Source: an uncultured Bifidobacterium sp. (GTDB lineage: Bacteria; Actinomycetota; Actinomycetes; Actinomycetales; Bifidobacteriaceae). Taken from it: a stretch of 5,834 bases of DNA. Positions 1 through 5,834 of this stretch are shown one piece after another. The stretch is from contig CALEGL010000198.1 of assembly GCA_937876495.1 (NCBI GenBank), positions 1-5,834 on the forward strand, in the 5' to 3' direction. Below the pieces are notes generated by a model. That model saw only the letters and a program-made list of their open reading frames with translations, was not told the origin of the DNA and did not search any database. The first letter of the stretch is position 1, and every line of letters begins with the position of its first letter. A program made the position numbers and the translations under genes.

Positions 1-597
1 TGGTCGCAGCTCCCCCCGATGAGCCGGATACTCGCCGTCGGCTGCGACTACGGCACCACCAACGCCAGCACCGGCATCATGCTCGGCATGCACGCCATCA
101 AAGACCAGTACGGGAGAATCACAGGCCATGACCTCTATGCGATCGACGAATTCCGCTACGACAGTCGCGCCGGCAACCCTCGCATCACAGACAGCGATCT
201 CAGCCAACGTTTCCGCACATGGCTGGCACAACCACACCTACCCTATGAGACCGCACTGGCCCCCGAATGGATATTCGTCGATCCTGCAGCAGCATCCTAC
301 AAGGTCCAACTGGCACAGGACGGCATAAGGAACCTCGCGGACGGCGAGAACAACGTCAGCTACGGCATCAGCCGCATCGCCACCCTGCTCGACACCGACA
401 GACTCCACATTTCCGACCGCTGCACGGGACTGATCGAGGAGTTCCCCGGCTACAGCTGGGACCCCAAGGCCAGCGACAAGGGACTCGACAAACCCATCAA
501 ACAGGCCGACCACTCACTCGACGGCCTCAGATACGCGGTCGCCACCACCGAAACCGAATGGCAGCCCCAACTCACCACAGGAGGCCAAACATGGTAA
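1..597 (+). CDS. Terminase large subunit, C-terminal nuclease domain (partial, 5' end outside window)
   Basis: The large terminase subunit is the motor and nuclease that packages phage DNA into the prohead through the portal. The frame is open from base 1, so the ATG at 19 is probably internal and the ATPase domain lies upstream. Numbering from that ATG, the visible part is an RNase H-fold nuclease of the Terminase_3C type. It starts with a hydrophobic strand ending in GCDYGTTN (catalytic Asp10), continues with FVDPAA (Asp88) and ends with KQADHSLDGLRYAV (His165, Asp168). This D...D...HxxD layout is the usual metal-binding pattern of the family. The gene ends in TAA and overlaps the portal start by 7 bases (ATGGTAA), which suggests translational coupling. 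The family is assigned from these motifs; the SPP1/PBSX-like subtype is an inference. Confidence 0.93.
   Translation, partial: WSQLPPMSRILAVGCDYGTTNASTGIMLGMHAIKDQYGRITGHDLYAIDEFRYDSRAGNPRITDSDLSQRFRTWLAQPHLPYETALAPEWIFVDPAAASYKVQLAQDGIRNLADGENNVSYGISRIATLLDTDRLHISDRCTGLIEEFPGYSWDPKASDKGLDKPIKQADHSLDGLRYAVATTETEWQPQLTTGGQTW
578..584 (+). promoter_or_regulatory. Ribosome binding site of the portal gene
   Basis: CAGGAGG ends 6 bases before the ATG at 591. It fixes the portal start at this ATG, although the same frame stays open upstream to 267, and although a second ATG follows two codons later at 597. The site lies inside the terminase coding region. Confidence 0.8.
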
Positions 598-2309
598 TGC
601 CCGCCAGCAACCAGGTATGGCCGCCCATCAGCCAGAACCGGCTCACCAACCTGTACCAGCGCATGGACGCATGGTACAGCGGCGACGAGGAGGCACTCAG
701 CTGGCTGTACGCAACCAACCAGCTGCAGACGCACACCAGCCTCTGGGGGCAGGTCAAACGATTCTTCTGGGGCACGCCCATCCCCCAGCAGCAATCCCAG
801 CGGCCCGTCAAAATCCACGTGCCGCTCCCCGCCGAAATCGCCCGCATGAGCGCCCAGCAACTGTTCAGCGAAATGCCGACCACACACCTCGGCGACATGG
901 ACGATGACAGTGACGACAGGGGCATCGCCAGTGCGGCACAGGGCAAGACCCTCTCCCGGGAGCTCGACGACATCCTCGACGACAACGCGCACGCGGAACT
1001 CCTCCAGGCAGCGGAGCTGGCCGCCGTGTTCGGCGGCGCATACCTGCGCATCCAATGGGACACGACCGTATGCGACCACCCGTTCATCACCGCCATGGCC
1101 CCCGACCACGCACTCCCCACGTTCGGACTCGGCGGCCGCCTCCAATCCGTCATCTACTGGATGCAGCTACCCCCCATCGACGGCGTGAAACTCAACTACA
1201 AGCTGCTCGAGGAGGAGACGCCCGGACGCATCGAATACGCGCTGTACGAATCCCAGGACGACCGGAGCCTCGGCGTCCGCGTCCCACTCGCCACGCACCC
1301 CATGACCCAGGGCATAAGCGTCGACGACCAGTCCGGCATCGACACGGGCAGCCGCCTGCTCGCCAGCGTGTACGTCCCCAACCTCAAACCCAACCACATG
1401 ATGCGCACCGACCCCGCCGCATACCACCTGGGACGCAGCGACTTCATGCGCGCGGAAAGCCTGTTCGACAGCATCGACGAATCCTATACGAGCTGGATGC
1501 GCGACATCCGACTCGGCAAGGCGCGCGTGTTCGTCAGCCGCGACATGCTCACCATGGGCAAGCCCGGCGAAGGCAGCACCATGAACATGGACCAGGAGAT
1601 ATTCACCCCGCTCAACCAGGCGCCCGGCAGCACCCTCAACCAGGGCAAGCTGTTCGAGACGTTCCAGCCGGCGATCCGCTGGCAGGAGCATCAGAACACG
1701 TGCCGGGAGCTCGTGGAGCGCGCGTACGCCGCATGCGGATACAGTGCGAGCACGTTCGGCAGCGCCGGCGACGTGGCCATGACCGCCACCGAGGCGCAGG
1801 CCCGCGAGAAGCTCACCATGCTCACCCGCAGCGCGAAGATCCTCTACTGGCGCCCCCAGCTGCGCGCACTCTATGCCGCGCTCCTCGACATCAACCACAA
1901 CGTGTTCCACGGGCCCGACCGCATGCAGGCGCTCCCCGACGTGGAGTTCCCCGACGCGGCCAGCGACGCGCCGAACATCGTCGCACAGACCCTCAACCTC
2001 CTCAACCAGGCCGAATCCGCCAGCATCCAGACGCGCGTCGGCATGCTCCACCCCGATTGGACGGACGAGCAGGTCACGGAGGAGGTCATGCAGATCAAGC
2101 AGGACGACAGCATGCTGCCCGACCCCAGCGAGAAGAACCTGTGGGCCGCCGTCGCATCCAACGGCAGCAGCACCGGCGGAGTTCCCGCCAACTCGTACGG
2201 GAGCCTCGCATCCAACAATCCGGCCACCGCCAGGACGGCGGAAGCCGACTACAGGAAGGCCGCGCATGAGTCAGACGGGGACGCCATCAACCAGCCAGCA
2301 GCCCAGTGA
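591..2309 (+). CDS. Phage portal protein
   Basis: The portal forms the ring at one capsid vertex through which DNA enters and leaves, and it docks the terminase and the head-tail adaptor. The 572-aa length fits SPP1 gp6-like portals of actinobacterial phages. Visible hallmarks are an N-terminal helix pair (about 15-45), FGGAYLRIQWD (147-157), the long-helix segment SLFDSIDESYTSWMRDIRLG (290-309) followed by KARVFVSRDML, and GYSASTFG...TATEAQAREK (383-407), a conserved block near the portal clip/stem. An acidic loop GDMDDDSDDRG sits at 101-111. The C-terminal ~55 residues are rich in Ser, Asn, Gly and Ala and look disordered. The ATG at 591 is chosen because of its Shine-Dalgarno site and the 7-base overlap with the terminase. 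The 3' end overlaps the next gene by 44 bases. Confidence 0.93.
   Translation: MVMPASNQVWPPISQNRLTNLYQRMDAWYSGDEEALSWLYATNQLQTHTSLWGQVKRFFWGTPIPQQQSQRPVKIHVPLPAEIARMSAQQLFSEMPTTHLGDMDDDSDDRGIASAAQGKTLSRELDDILDDNAHAELLQAAELAAVFGGAYLRIQWDTTVCDHPFITAMAPDHALPTFGLGGRLQSVIYWMQLPPIDGVKLNYKLLEEETPGRIEYALYESQDDRSLGVRVPLATHPMTQGISVDDQSGIDTGSRLLASVYVPNLKPNHMMRTDPAAYHLGRSDFMRAESLFDSIDESYTSWMRDIRLGKARVFVSRDMLTMGKPGEGSTMNMDQEIFTPLNQAPGSTLNQGKLFETFQPAIRWQEHQNTCRELVERAYAACGYSASTFGSAGDVAMTATEAQAREKLTMLTRSAKILYWRPQLRALYAALLDINHNVFHGPDRMQALPDVEFPDAASDAPNIVAQTLNLLNQAESASIQTRVGMLHPDWTDEQVTEEVMQIKQDDSMLPDPSEKNLWAAVASNGSSTGGVPANSYGSLASNNPATARTAEADYRKAAHESDGDAINQPAAQ
2252..2258 (+). promoter_or_regulatory. Ribosome binding site of the minor capsid gene
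   Basis: AGGAAGG ends 7 bases before the ATG at 2266, inside the portal gene. It supports this start over the in-frame ATG at 2335, which has no purine-rich site in front of it, and over the open frame extending upstream to 1873. Confidence 0.7.
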
Positions 2310-3390
2310 CCCCACCCCCAATCAGTCGTCCGGCATGCTCATCGCCCTCTACATGTGGGCCGACATGCGGTGGACGCGTCTCCTCGGCCGTCTCCTCGGC
2401 CAGCTGACGGCCGACCCCACGATGACGCCCACGATGCTAGTCGGCCGAATGCAGGTCGAGGCGCGACGCATCACGGACACGCTCGGCCAGCGGACGCCGA
2501 TGCTCCTCGACACGATCGAACAGAGCATCCTGCGCAGCATGCAGGCCGAAACACGGCGAACACCGCCACTGCCGCCCGCACCGCCCGCAATCCTCCCGCT
2601 GCCCGCGCCACGACCGCCGTTCGACCCGACGATCCCACTCTGGCAGCGTGCCGTCGAGGCCATCCACACCGATCTGCAGACCGAGCTCAGGGACGTGCGC
2701 GAACGCATCCTGCGCCAGCCCAACGACCTGTACAAGCTGGTAGCGGCCGGCGCGGCCGTCAACGCGGTCACGGACAACGGGCACACCATCACGGACGCGC
2801 AGCGCACCATGATGCGCGACCTGCTCACGCACGGGATCACCGGATTCGTGGACAACGCGGGACGCCACTGGCAGCTCTCCTCCTACGTGGAGATGGCCGT
2901 GCGAACCGCCACCATGCGCGCGCTCAACGAGGCGCACATCCAAGTCATGACCGGCATAGGCGTCACCCTGTTCACCGTCCCCACGCACATGCACACCTGC
3001 CCCCTCTGCCACGCGTGGCAGGGAAGGATACTCAGCCTCACCCCCGACCCGCGTGCGGACGCCACCATCGACCAGGCGCGAGCACAGGGACTATGGCACC
3101 CCAATTGCACGCACATCCTCACCGCATGGCATGAGGGAGACGCGAAGCCCCCAGTCTCTCCGTGGACGGAACGAGACCAGCAGCTGTGGGAGTCATCCCA
3201 GCTGCAACGGTCGCTCGAATCCCACATACGCACGCAGAAACGCATCCTCATGGCATCCAGCGACCCGGCGCTGCGCACGCAGGCACGAGCGCGCATCCGC
3301 GCATACCAGGCGCGCATCCGCGATCTCACCGGGCGGACGGGACTGCTGCGACGTCGCCGACGCGAGCAGTCCGACCTGGGACTGCACTGA
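2266..3390 (+). CDS. Phage minor capsid protein (Phage_min_cap2 / MuF-like)
   Basis: This 374-aa protein is likely a minor head component that binds near the portal and is packaged inside the capsid. Residues 1-23 are Ser/Thr/Gln/Pro-rich and probably flexible. A helical part follows (24-98), then a proline-rich stretch (99-123) and the core domain from about 125. The core contains NGHTITDAQRTMMRDLLTHG (171-190) and SSYVEMAVRTATMRALNEAH (205-224). The diagnostic Cys/His cluster is CPLC (Cys245, Cys248) followed by HPNCTH (His278, Cys281, His283), as in Phage_min_cap2 proteins. The end is a basic helical tail with LLRRRRREQ at 360-368. Position after the portal and before the scaffold is the usual one. 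No toxin or ADP-ribosyltransferase domain is fused to it. Metal binding by the cluster is inferred from residue spacing. Confidence 0.85.
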   Translation: MSQTGTPSTSQQPSDPTPNQSSGMLIALYMWADMRWTRLLGRLLGQLTADPTMTPTMLVGRMQVEARRITDTLGQRTPMLLDTIEQSILRSMQAETRRTPPLPPAPPAILPLPAPRPPFDPTIPLWQRAVEAIHTDLQTELRDVRERILRQPNDLYKLVAAGAAVNAVTDNGHTITDAQRTMMRDLLTHGITGFVDNAGRHWQLSSYVEMAVRTATMRALNEAHIQVMTGIGVTLFTVPTHMHTCPLCHAWQGRILSLTPDPRADATIDQARAQGLWHPNCTHILTAWHEGDAKPPVSPWTERDQQLWESSQLQRSLESHIRTQKRILMASSDPALRTQARARIRAYQARIRDLTGRTGLLRRRRREQSDLGLH

Positions 3391-3398
3391 CATTCTCA

Positions 3399-3421
3399 GC
3401 CGCCACCGCAACGGCGACGGC
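3399..3421 (+). repeat. Imperfect inverted repeat in the leader of the scaffold gene
   Basis: GCCG (3399-3402) can pair with CGGC (3418-3421), and CCG (3406-3408) with CGG (3412-3414) around a CAA loop. Two mismatches lie between the two helices. It is followed by AAAAAT rather than a T-run, so it does not look like an intrinsic terminator on this strand. It lies in the 66-base gap between the minor capsid and scaffold genes, the second-longest gap here. I see no convincing -35/-10 promoter in the gap. Confidence 0.3.
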
Positions 3422-3442
3422 AAAAATCCGAAACGGATAGAC

Positions 3443-3449
3443 AAAGGAA
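3443..3449 (+). promoter_or_regulatory. Ribosome binding site of the scaffold gene
   Basis: AAAGGAA lies 7 bases before the ATG at 3457, which is good spacing and a strong match to the anti-Shine-Dalgarno sequence. Confidence 0.75.
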
Positions 3450-3456
3450 CACACCC

Positions 3457-4005
3457 ATGGCAGAAGAACAGACCACCGACACCACCACCAGCACCACCGT
3501 CCAGCCGGCGGACGCCAAACCCGCAACGGGCGCGGAATCCACCACGACACAGGACACCGACTGGCAGGCGCAGGCCGAGAAATGGAAGGCGCTGAGCCGG
3601 CAGAACGAGGCGCAGGCGAAAGCCAACGCCGAGAAGGCGCAGAAGTTCGACGAATTCCAGGAATCGCAGAAGACGGAGCTCGAGAAGGCCCACGACGAGG
3701 CCACGAAATGGCAGAACCAGTACGAGCAGGCGCAGAAGCAGGCGCTGCGAGCCGAAACGGCCGCAAAGCACCAGCTTCCGCTCGAACTGCTCACCGGCGG
3801 CACCAGCGACGAACTCGACGCGCAGGTCAACGCGCTACTCGCGTGGAAGGCGTCGAAGCCCGCCGCATCCAGCGGCCCCGACATGGGACAGCACGGAGAG
3901 ACGACGCCCACGTTCACACGCCAGCAGATAGCCGACCCCGACTTCTACCACGCACACCGCGCGGACATCCTCAAGGCCCAGCAGGCCGGACGGATCACCG
4001 CCTAG
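3457..4005 (+). CDS. Capsid assembly scaffolding protein
   Basis: A scaffolding protein lines the inside of the procapsid, guides capsid subunits to the right curvature and leaves before or during packaging. The 182-aa protein has a Thr-rich, acidic, low-complexity N-terminus (1-33). A long charged helix with coiled-coil character follows (about 35-105, rich in Glu, Lys, Gln and Ala, almost no Gly or Pro). A short globular part, LPLELLTGGTSDELDAQV (107-124), is followed by a disordered linker. The conserved C-terminal tail FTRQQIADPDFYHAHRADIL (153-172) ends in GRITA. That tail and the DUF4355/GP20-like architecture are typical of actinophage scaffolds. It sits directly before the major capsid gene, 17 bases away, as expected. 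The function rests on architecture and position. Confidence 0.85.
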   Translation: MAEEQTTDTTTSTTVQPADAKPATGAESTTTQDTDWQAQAEKWKALSRQNEAQAKANAEKAQKFDEFQESQKTELEKAHDEATKWQNQYEQAQKQALRAETAAKHQLPLELLTGGTSDELDAQVNALLAWKASKPAASSGPDMGQHGETTPTFTRQQIADPDFYHAHRADILKAQQAGRITA

Positions 4006-4011
4006 AAAGGA
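4006..4011 (+). promoter_or_regulatory. Ribosome binding site of the major capsid gene
   Basis: AAAGGA starts immediately after the scaffold stop codon and ends 11 bases before the capsid ATG, slightly longer spacing than for the other genes. It is flanked on both sides by CCTAG (4001-4005 and 4012-4016). Confidence 0.7.
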
Positions 4012-4022
4012 CCTAGCCAATC

Positions 4023-4931
4023 ATGGCCATCAACAGCACCACAGCAGCACCATTCATCCCCGAAATCTGGGCCAACGAGGCACTCGAGGTGCTCCGCAGC
4101 AACATCGTCATGGCCCCCCTCGTCACCAAGGACACCGATCTGGCCACATTCCAGGTCGGATCCACCCTGCACGTCCCCTACCCGGGCACGCTCGTCGCAC
4201 ACGACAAGGTCGAGGGGTCGCCCGTCACCAAGCAGACGCCGAACTCCACCGACACCACAGTCAAGCTCTCCCACCACAAGGAGGTCACGATCGAGATCGA
4301 GGACTACGTGCGCGCACAGGCGCAGCCCATCCTCATGCAGTCCTACATCAGGGCTCAGGTCGTGGCCCTCGCCGAGCAGATCGAAAGCGACATCATCGCC
4401 ACCTACAGCATGTTCAGCGGCTCCCTGGGAACCGCGGGAACCGACCTGTCGTCCGCCACGCTGCGGGCCATTAACAAGAGGTTCACGGACAACAAGATCG
4501 CCGAGGGAAACCGGCACCTCCTCATCAGCACCAAGGACGAGTCGGCCCTGCAGGCGGACACCAACCTCCAGCAGTTCTTCGCGTACAACGACGCGAACCG
4601 CGGCGACGTATCCAACCCGACCATCAACGGCAGGATCTACGGCCTCCAGCTGCATGTCAGCCAGCTGGTGCCCGAGGTGACGGGCACGCCGAACGTGACC
4701 AACAACCTCGCGTTCGACCCGGGCGCGATCATCTTCGCCAGCCGCAGCCTGCCCATGGCCGCCCCCGGCATGGGCGTCGTCCAGGCCGTCGTCCAGGACC
4801 CCGTGAGCGGGCTCGTCCTGCGCTCCACCATGGGATACGACAAGGACGGTCTGGGCGTGCAGGTCACCCTCGACTGCCTGTACGGCGTCAACAAGCTGCG
4901 GGACGAAAAGGGATTCGTCGTCCTCTCCTGA
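4023..4931 (+). CDS. Major capsid protein (HK97 fold)
   Basis: This 302-aa protein is the predicted main shell subunit. Features typical of scaffold-dependent HK97-fold capsid proteins are the N-terminal PFIPEIWANEALEVLRSNIV (10-29) and the strand region with a Gly/Pro turn GSTLHVPYPGTL (46-57). The core has HHKEVTIEIEDYVRAQAQP (84-102) and the spine helix IRAQVVALAEQIESDIIATY (109-128). The sequence GRIYGLQLHVSQLVP (203-217) follows, and the C-terminal strand is DGLGVQVTLDCLYGVNKLRD (275-294). There is no long N-terminal delta-like domain, which agrees with the separate scaffold upstream and with no visible protease. The protein resembles the P22-coat-like family found in actinobacterial prophages. 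That subfamily is an inference; the capsid call itself is strong from sequence and position. Confidence 0.92.
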   Translation: MAINSTTAAPFIPEIWANEALEVLRSNIVMAPLVTKDTDLATFQVGSTLHVPYPGTLVAHDKVEGSPVTKQTPNSTDTTVKLSHHKEVTIEIEDYVRAQAQPILMQSYIRAQVVALAEQIESDIIATYSMFSGSLGTAGTDLSSATLRAINKRFTDNKIAEGNRHLLISTKDESALQADTNLQQFFAYNDANRGDVSNPTINGRIYGLQLHVSQLVPEVTGTPNVTNNLAFDPGAIIFASRSLPMAAPGMGVVQAVVQDPVSGLVLRSTMGYDKDGLGVQVTLDCLYGVNKLRDEKGFVVLS

Positions 4932-4948
4932 CCCATATCAACCGTTCG

Positions 4949-4985
4949 CGTGCCGTGCGGCCGCACCCGATGCCCGCACGGCACG
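4949..4985 (+). repeat. Perfect 12-bp inverted repeat (stem-loop) after the major capsid gene
   Basis: CGTGCCGTGCGG (4949-4960) is exactly complementary to CCGCACGGCACG (4974-4985), with a 13-base loop. The stem is nearly all G-C pairs and can gain a G-U pair at 4948/4986. No T-run follows, so a classical intrinsic terminator is not supported. It could act as a partial terminator, a pause site or a 3' stabiliser for the capsid message, since genes of the same module continue 21 bases downstream. The loop begins with a second copy of CCGCAC (4961-4966), so the left arm can also pair locally as the palindrome GTGCGGCCGCAC (4955-4966). The structure is read from the sequence; its function is inferred. 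Confidence 0.65.
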
Positions 4986-4994
4986 TCCATTCCC

Positions 4995-5001
4995 GGAAGG
5001 A
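4995..5001 (+). promoter_or_regulatory. Ribosome binding site of the 101-aa gene
   Basis: GGAAGGA ends 5 bases before the ATG at 5007. It sets the start at this ATG even though the frame is open upstream to 4950, a stretch that would read through the stem-loop. Confidence 0.75.
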
Positions 5002-5006
5002 ACACC

Positions 5007-5312
5007 ATGAAACTGATACGCAACGCGAAGAACGCCATACACGCGGTAAGCGACGAGCATTATGCGAGGTATCTCATCGTGAAGGACGACGCCGGCAACG
5101 ACCAGCTGAAGCCCGGATACCATCCCGTGACCGAGGCGACCGCCCGCAAGGAGCGCCCCCAGCTGTTCGGAGCCGCCGACCCCGCCGTCCGATACACGCC
5201 GCGCGAACTGGTCGCACGCCGCAAGTATGCGGAGGACCTCGCCGCCTACATGAAGGCCGACGCCGAGACCCATCCCGCTTCGGAATCCGACACTCAGGAC
5301 AAAGCGGAATAG
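5007..5312 (+). CDS. Small phage protein of unknown function between capsid and head-tail adaptor
   Basis: I do not recognise this 101-aa protein. It begins MKLIRNAKNAIHAVSDEHYA, then RYLIVKDDAGNDQLKPGYHP (21-40), then a charged helical part with TPRELVARRKYAEDLAAYMK (64-83). The last ~18 residues are acidic and polar (ETHPASESDTQDKAE) and probably disordered. It has no signal peptide, membrane segment or cysteine. The first ~45 residues recall, in length and layout only, short N-terminal modules (MKL-R-N/K...) of small proteins encoded after the capsid gene in other actinophages. Position suggests a head accessory, decoration or head-tail joining role. The gene is preceded by a good Shine-Dalgarno site and ends 3 bases before the next start, so it is almost certainly translated. 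Confidence 0.8.
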   Translation: MKLIRNAKNAIHAVSDEHYARYLIVKDDAGNDQLKPGYHPVTEATARKERPQLFGAADPAVRYTPRELVARRKYAEDLAAYMKADAETHPASESDTQDKAE

Positions 5313-5315
5313 ACG

Positions 5316-5765
5316 ATGGGCGCACCGCAGTACGCGACCGCAGACGACTACCGGACGTACTGCGATCTGAACGCAACCAACCCCGTCCCCGACAACCTCA
5401 CGCTCCTGCTCACGTCCGCCGCTCTGGCGGTGCGCGAGTACACGATGACGCTCTTCTACCAGACCGACCCGGACACGGGACTGCCGTCCGACAGTGATCT
5501 GGCCGCTGCGTTCCGCGATGCGACGTGCGCGCAGGCGCAGGCGCTGGACGCGAACGGCATCGACCCGGCCATGGGCGGCGCATACGATCCGGCCATGACC
5601 GCCTCCAAGAGCATCAGCGGGGCCAGCATGAGCAGCAGCGGCTCCGACCAGCAGGCGACGGCGATGCTACGCAGGCAGATAGCGACCGGCCTGTGCCCGC
5701 AGGCGATACGCATCCTCCGTCTCGGCGGGGCGATGACGCTCACCACACCATGGAGGATCGGATGA
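5316..5765 (+). CDS. Head-tail adaptor / connector protein (gp6-like)
   Basis: Proteins of this family form a ring under the portal and prepare it for tail attachment. The 149-aa protein begins with a short helical segment ATADDYRTYCDL (7-18). Two further helices follow, LTLLLTSAALAVREYT (28-43) and DLAAAFRDATCAQAQALDAN (61-80). A flexible loop, SKSISGASMSSSGS (97-110), leads to the C-terminal helix and tail ATAMLRRQIATGLCPQAIRILRLGG (114-138). The order (helical bundle, S-x-S-I-x-G-A-S loop, L/C-P-x-A-x-x-I-L motif) matches actinophage gp6/gp15-like adaptors. Its place two genes after the capsid gene agrees. The upstream ribosome site is weak (GGA at 5306-5308), and the previous stop is 3 bases away, so translation is probably coupled. 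Its stop overlaps the next start as ATGA. Confidence 0.82.
   Translation: MGAPQYATADDYRTYCDLNATNPVPDNLTLLLTSAALAVREYTMTLFYQTDPDTGLPSDSDLAAAFRDATCAQAQALDANGIDPAMGGAYDPAMTASKSISGASMSSSGSDQQATAMLRRQIATGLCPQAIRILRLGGAMTLTTPWRIG
5752..5756 (+). promoter_or_regulatory. Ribosome binding site of the last, partial gene
   Basis: GGAGG ends 5 bases before the ATG at 5762, inside the adaptor gene. Together with the ATGA overlap it supports a new gene starting there. Confidence 0.7.
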
Positions 5766-5834
5766 ACCGCATCGATCCACTCCAATGCTTCTACGTGCAC
5801 CAGGCGATCGTCCGCACAGTCACCGGCACGGACG
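5762..5834 (+). CDS. Start of next phage gene, probably a head-tail joining protein (partial, 3' end outside window)
   Basis: Only 24 codons are visible: MNRIDPLQCFYVHQAIVRTV followed by TGTD. The start overlaps the adaptor stop by the ATGA arrangement and has a GGAGG site at good spacing. The fragment is too short for a family call. In phage head modules the gene after the gp6-like adaptor usually encodes a head-closure (stopper) or minor head-tail joining protein, so this role is an inference from position only. Confidence 0.65.
   Translation, partial: MNRIDPLQCFYVHQAIVRTVTGTD

Noticed and set aside
267..590. Upstream extension of the portal frame
   Set aside because: It overlaps the terminase nuclease domain in another frame, and its peptide is Arg/His/Pro-rich. 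The ATG at 591 has a proper ribosome site.
450..1145. Open frame of 231 codons on the minus strand
   Set aside because: Antisense to the terminase and portal genes, with no domain and no ribosome site.
1873..2265. Upstream extension of the minor capsid frame
   Set aside because: The encoded peptide is Ser/Thr/Arg/Pro-rich with no domain and lies inside the portal gene. The ATG at 2266 has a good ribosome site.
1167..2267. Long open frame of 366 codons on the minus strand
   Set aside because: It lies opposite the well-supported portal gene. Its protein is rich in Gly, Val, Ala, Arg and His with no recognisable domain, as expected for the antisense of a GC-rich gene.
1055..2269. Open frame of 404 codons on the plus strand inside the portal gene
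   Set aside because: The product is dominated by Arg, His, Pro and Ala, which is a frame-shifted reading of GC-rich DNA, and it has no ribosome site.
3473..3499. ACC-rich short repeat
   Set aside because: It simply encodes the Thr-rich N-terminus of the scaffold and is not a regular array.
3193..3771. Open frame of 192 codons on the minus strand
   Set aside because: Antisense to the end of the minor capsid gene and the scaffold. Its Leu/Arg/Val-rich composition mirrors the coding strand.
4949..4985. Classical rho-independent terminator
   Set aside because: The stem is strong but no T-run follows, and a coupled gene with a ribosome site starts 21 bases later. It is kept as a stem-loop only.
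1..5834. Defence system, toxin-antitoxin pair, CRISPR, tRNA or insertion sequence
   Set aside because: None seen. Every supported gene fits a phage head module, and the gaps are too short to hold more.

Overview
This window is the head-assembly part of the late operon of a tailed phage, most likely a siphovirus-type prophage of a high-GC actinobacterium. The DNA is GC-rich, codons favour third-position C or G, and all genes lie on the + strand, tightly packed or overlapping. Shine-Dalgarno sites of the AAAGGA/GGAGG type and the protein flavour resemble prophages of Bifidobacterium and relatives. That host assignment is an inference from composition and protein style, not a database match.

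Layout, left to right: (1) the C-terminal nuclease half of the large terminase subunit (1-597, cut by the window start); (2) the portal protein (591-2309); (3) a minor capsid protein of the Phage_min_cap2/MuF-like type with a Cys/His cluster (2266-3390); (4) a 66-base leader followed by a coiled-coil scaffolding protein (3457-4005); (5) the major capsid protein (4023-4931); (6) a 75-base spacer holding a perfect 12-bp stem-loop (4949-4985); (7) a 101-aa protein of unknown function (5007-5312); (8) a gp6-like head-tail adaptor (5316-5765); (9) the first 24 codons of the next gene, probably another head-tail joining protein (5762 to window end).

Together the genes describe one process. The scaffold directs major capsid subunits to build a procapsid around the portal, which sits at one vertex with the minor capsid protein. 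The terminase docks on the portal, pumps in DNA and cuts it. The adaptor and the following protein then close the portal and receive the tail. No maturation protease gene lies between portal and capsid genes, so this looks like a capsid with a separate scaffold and no visible prohead protease.

I see no tRNA, rRNA, CRISPR array, insertion sequence, attachment site, toxin or defence system. The parts least explained by known phage biology are the 101-aa gene and the strong stem-loop before it.
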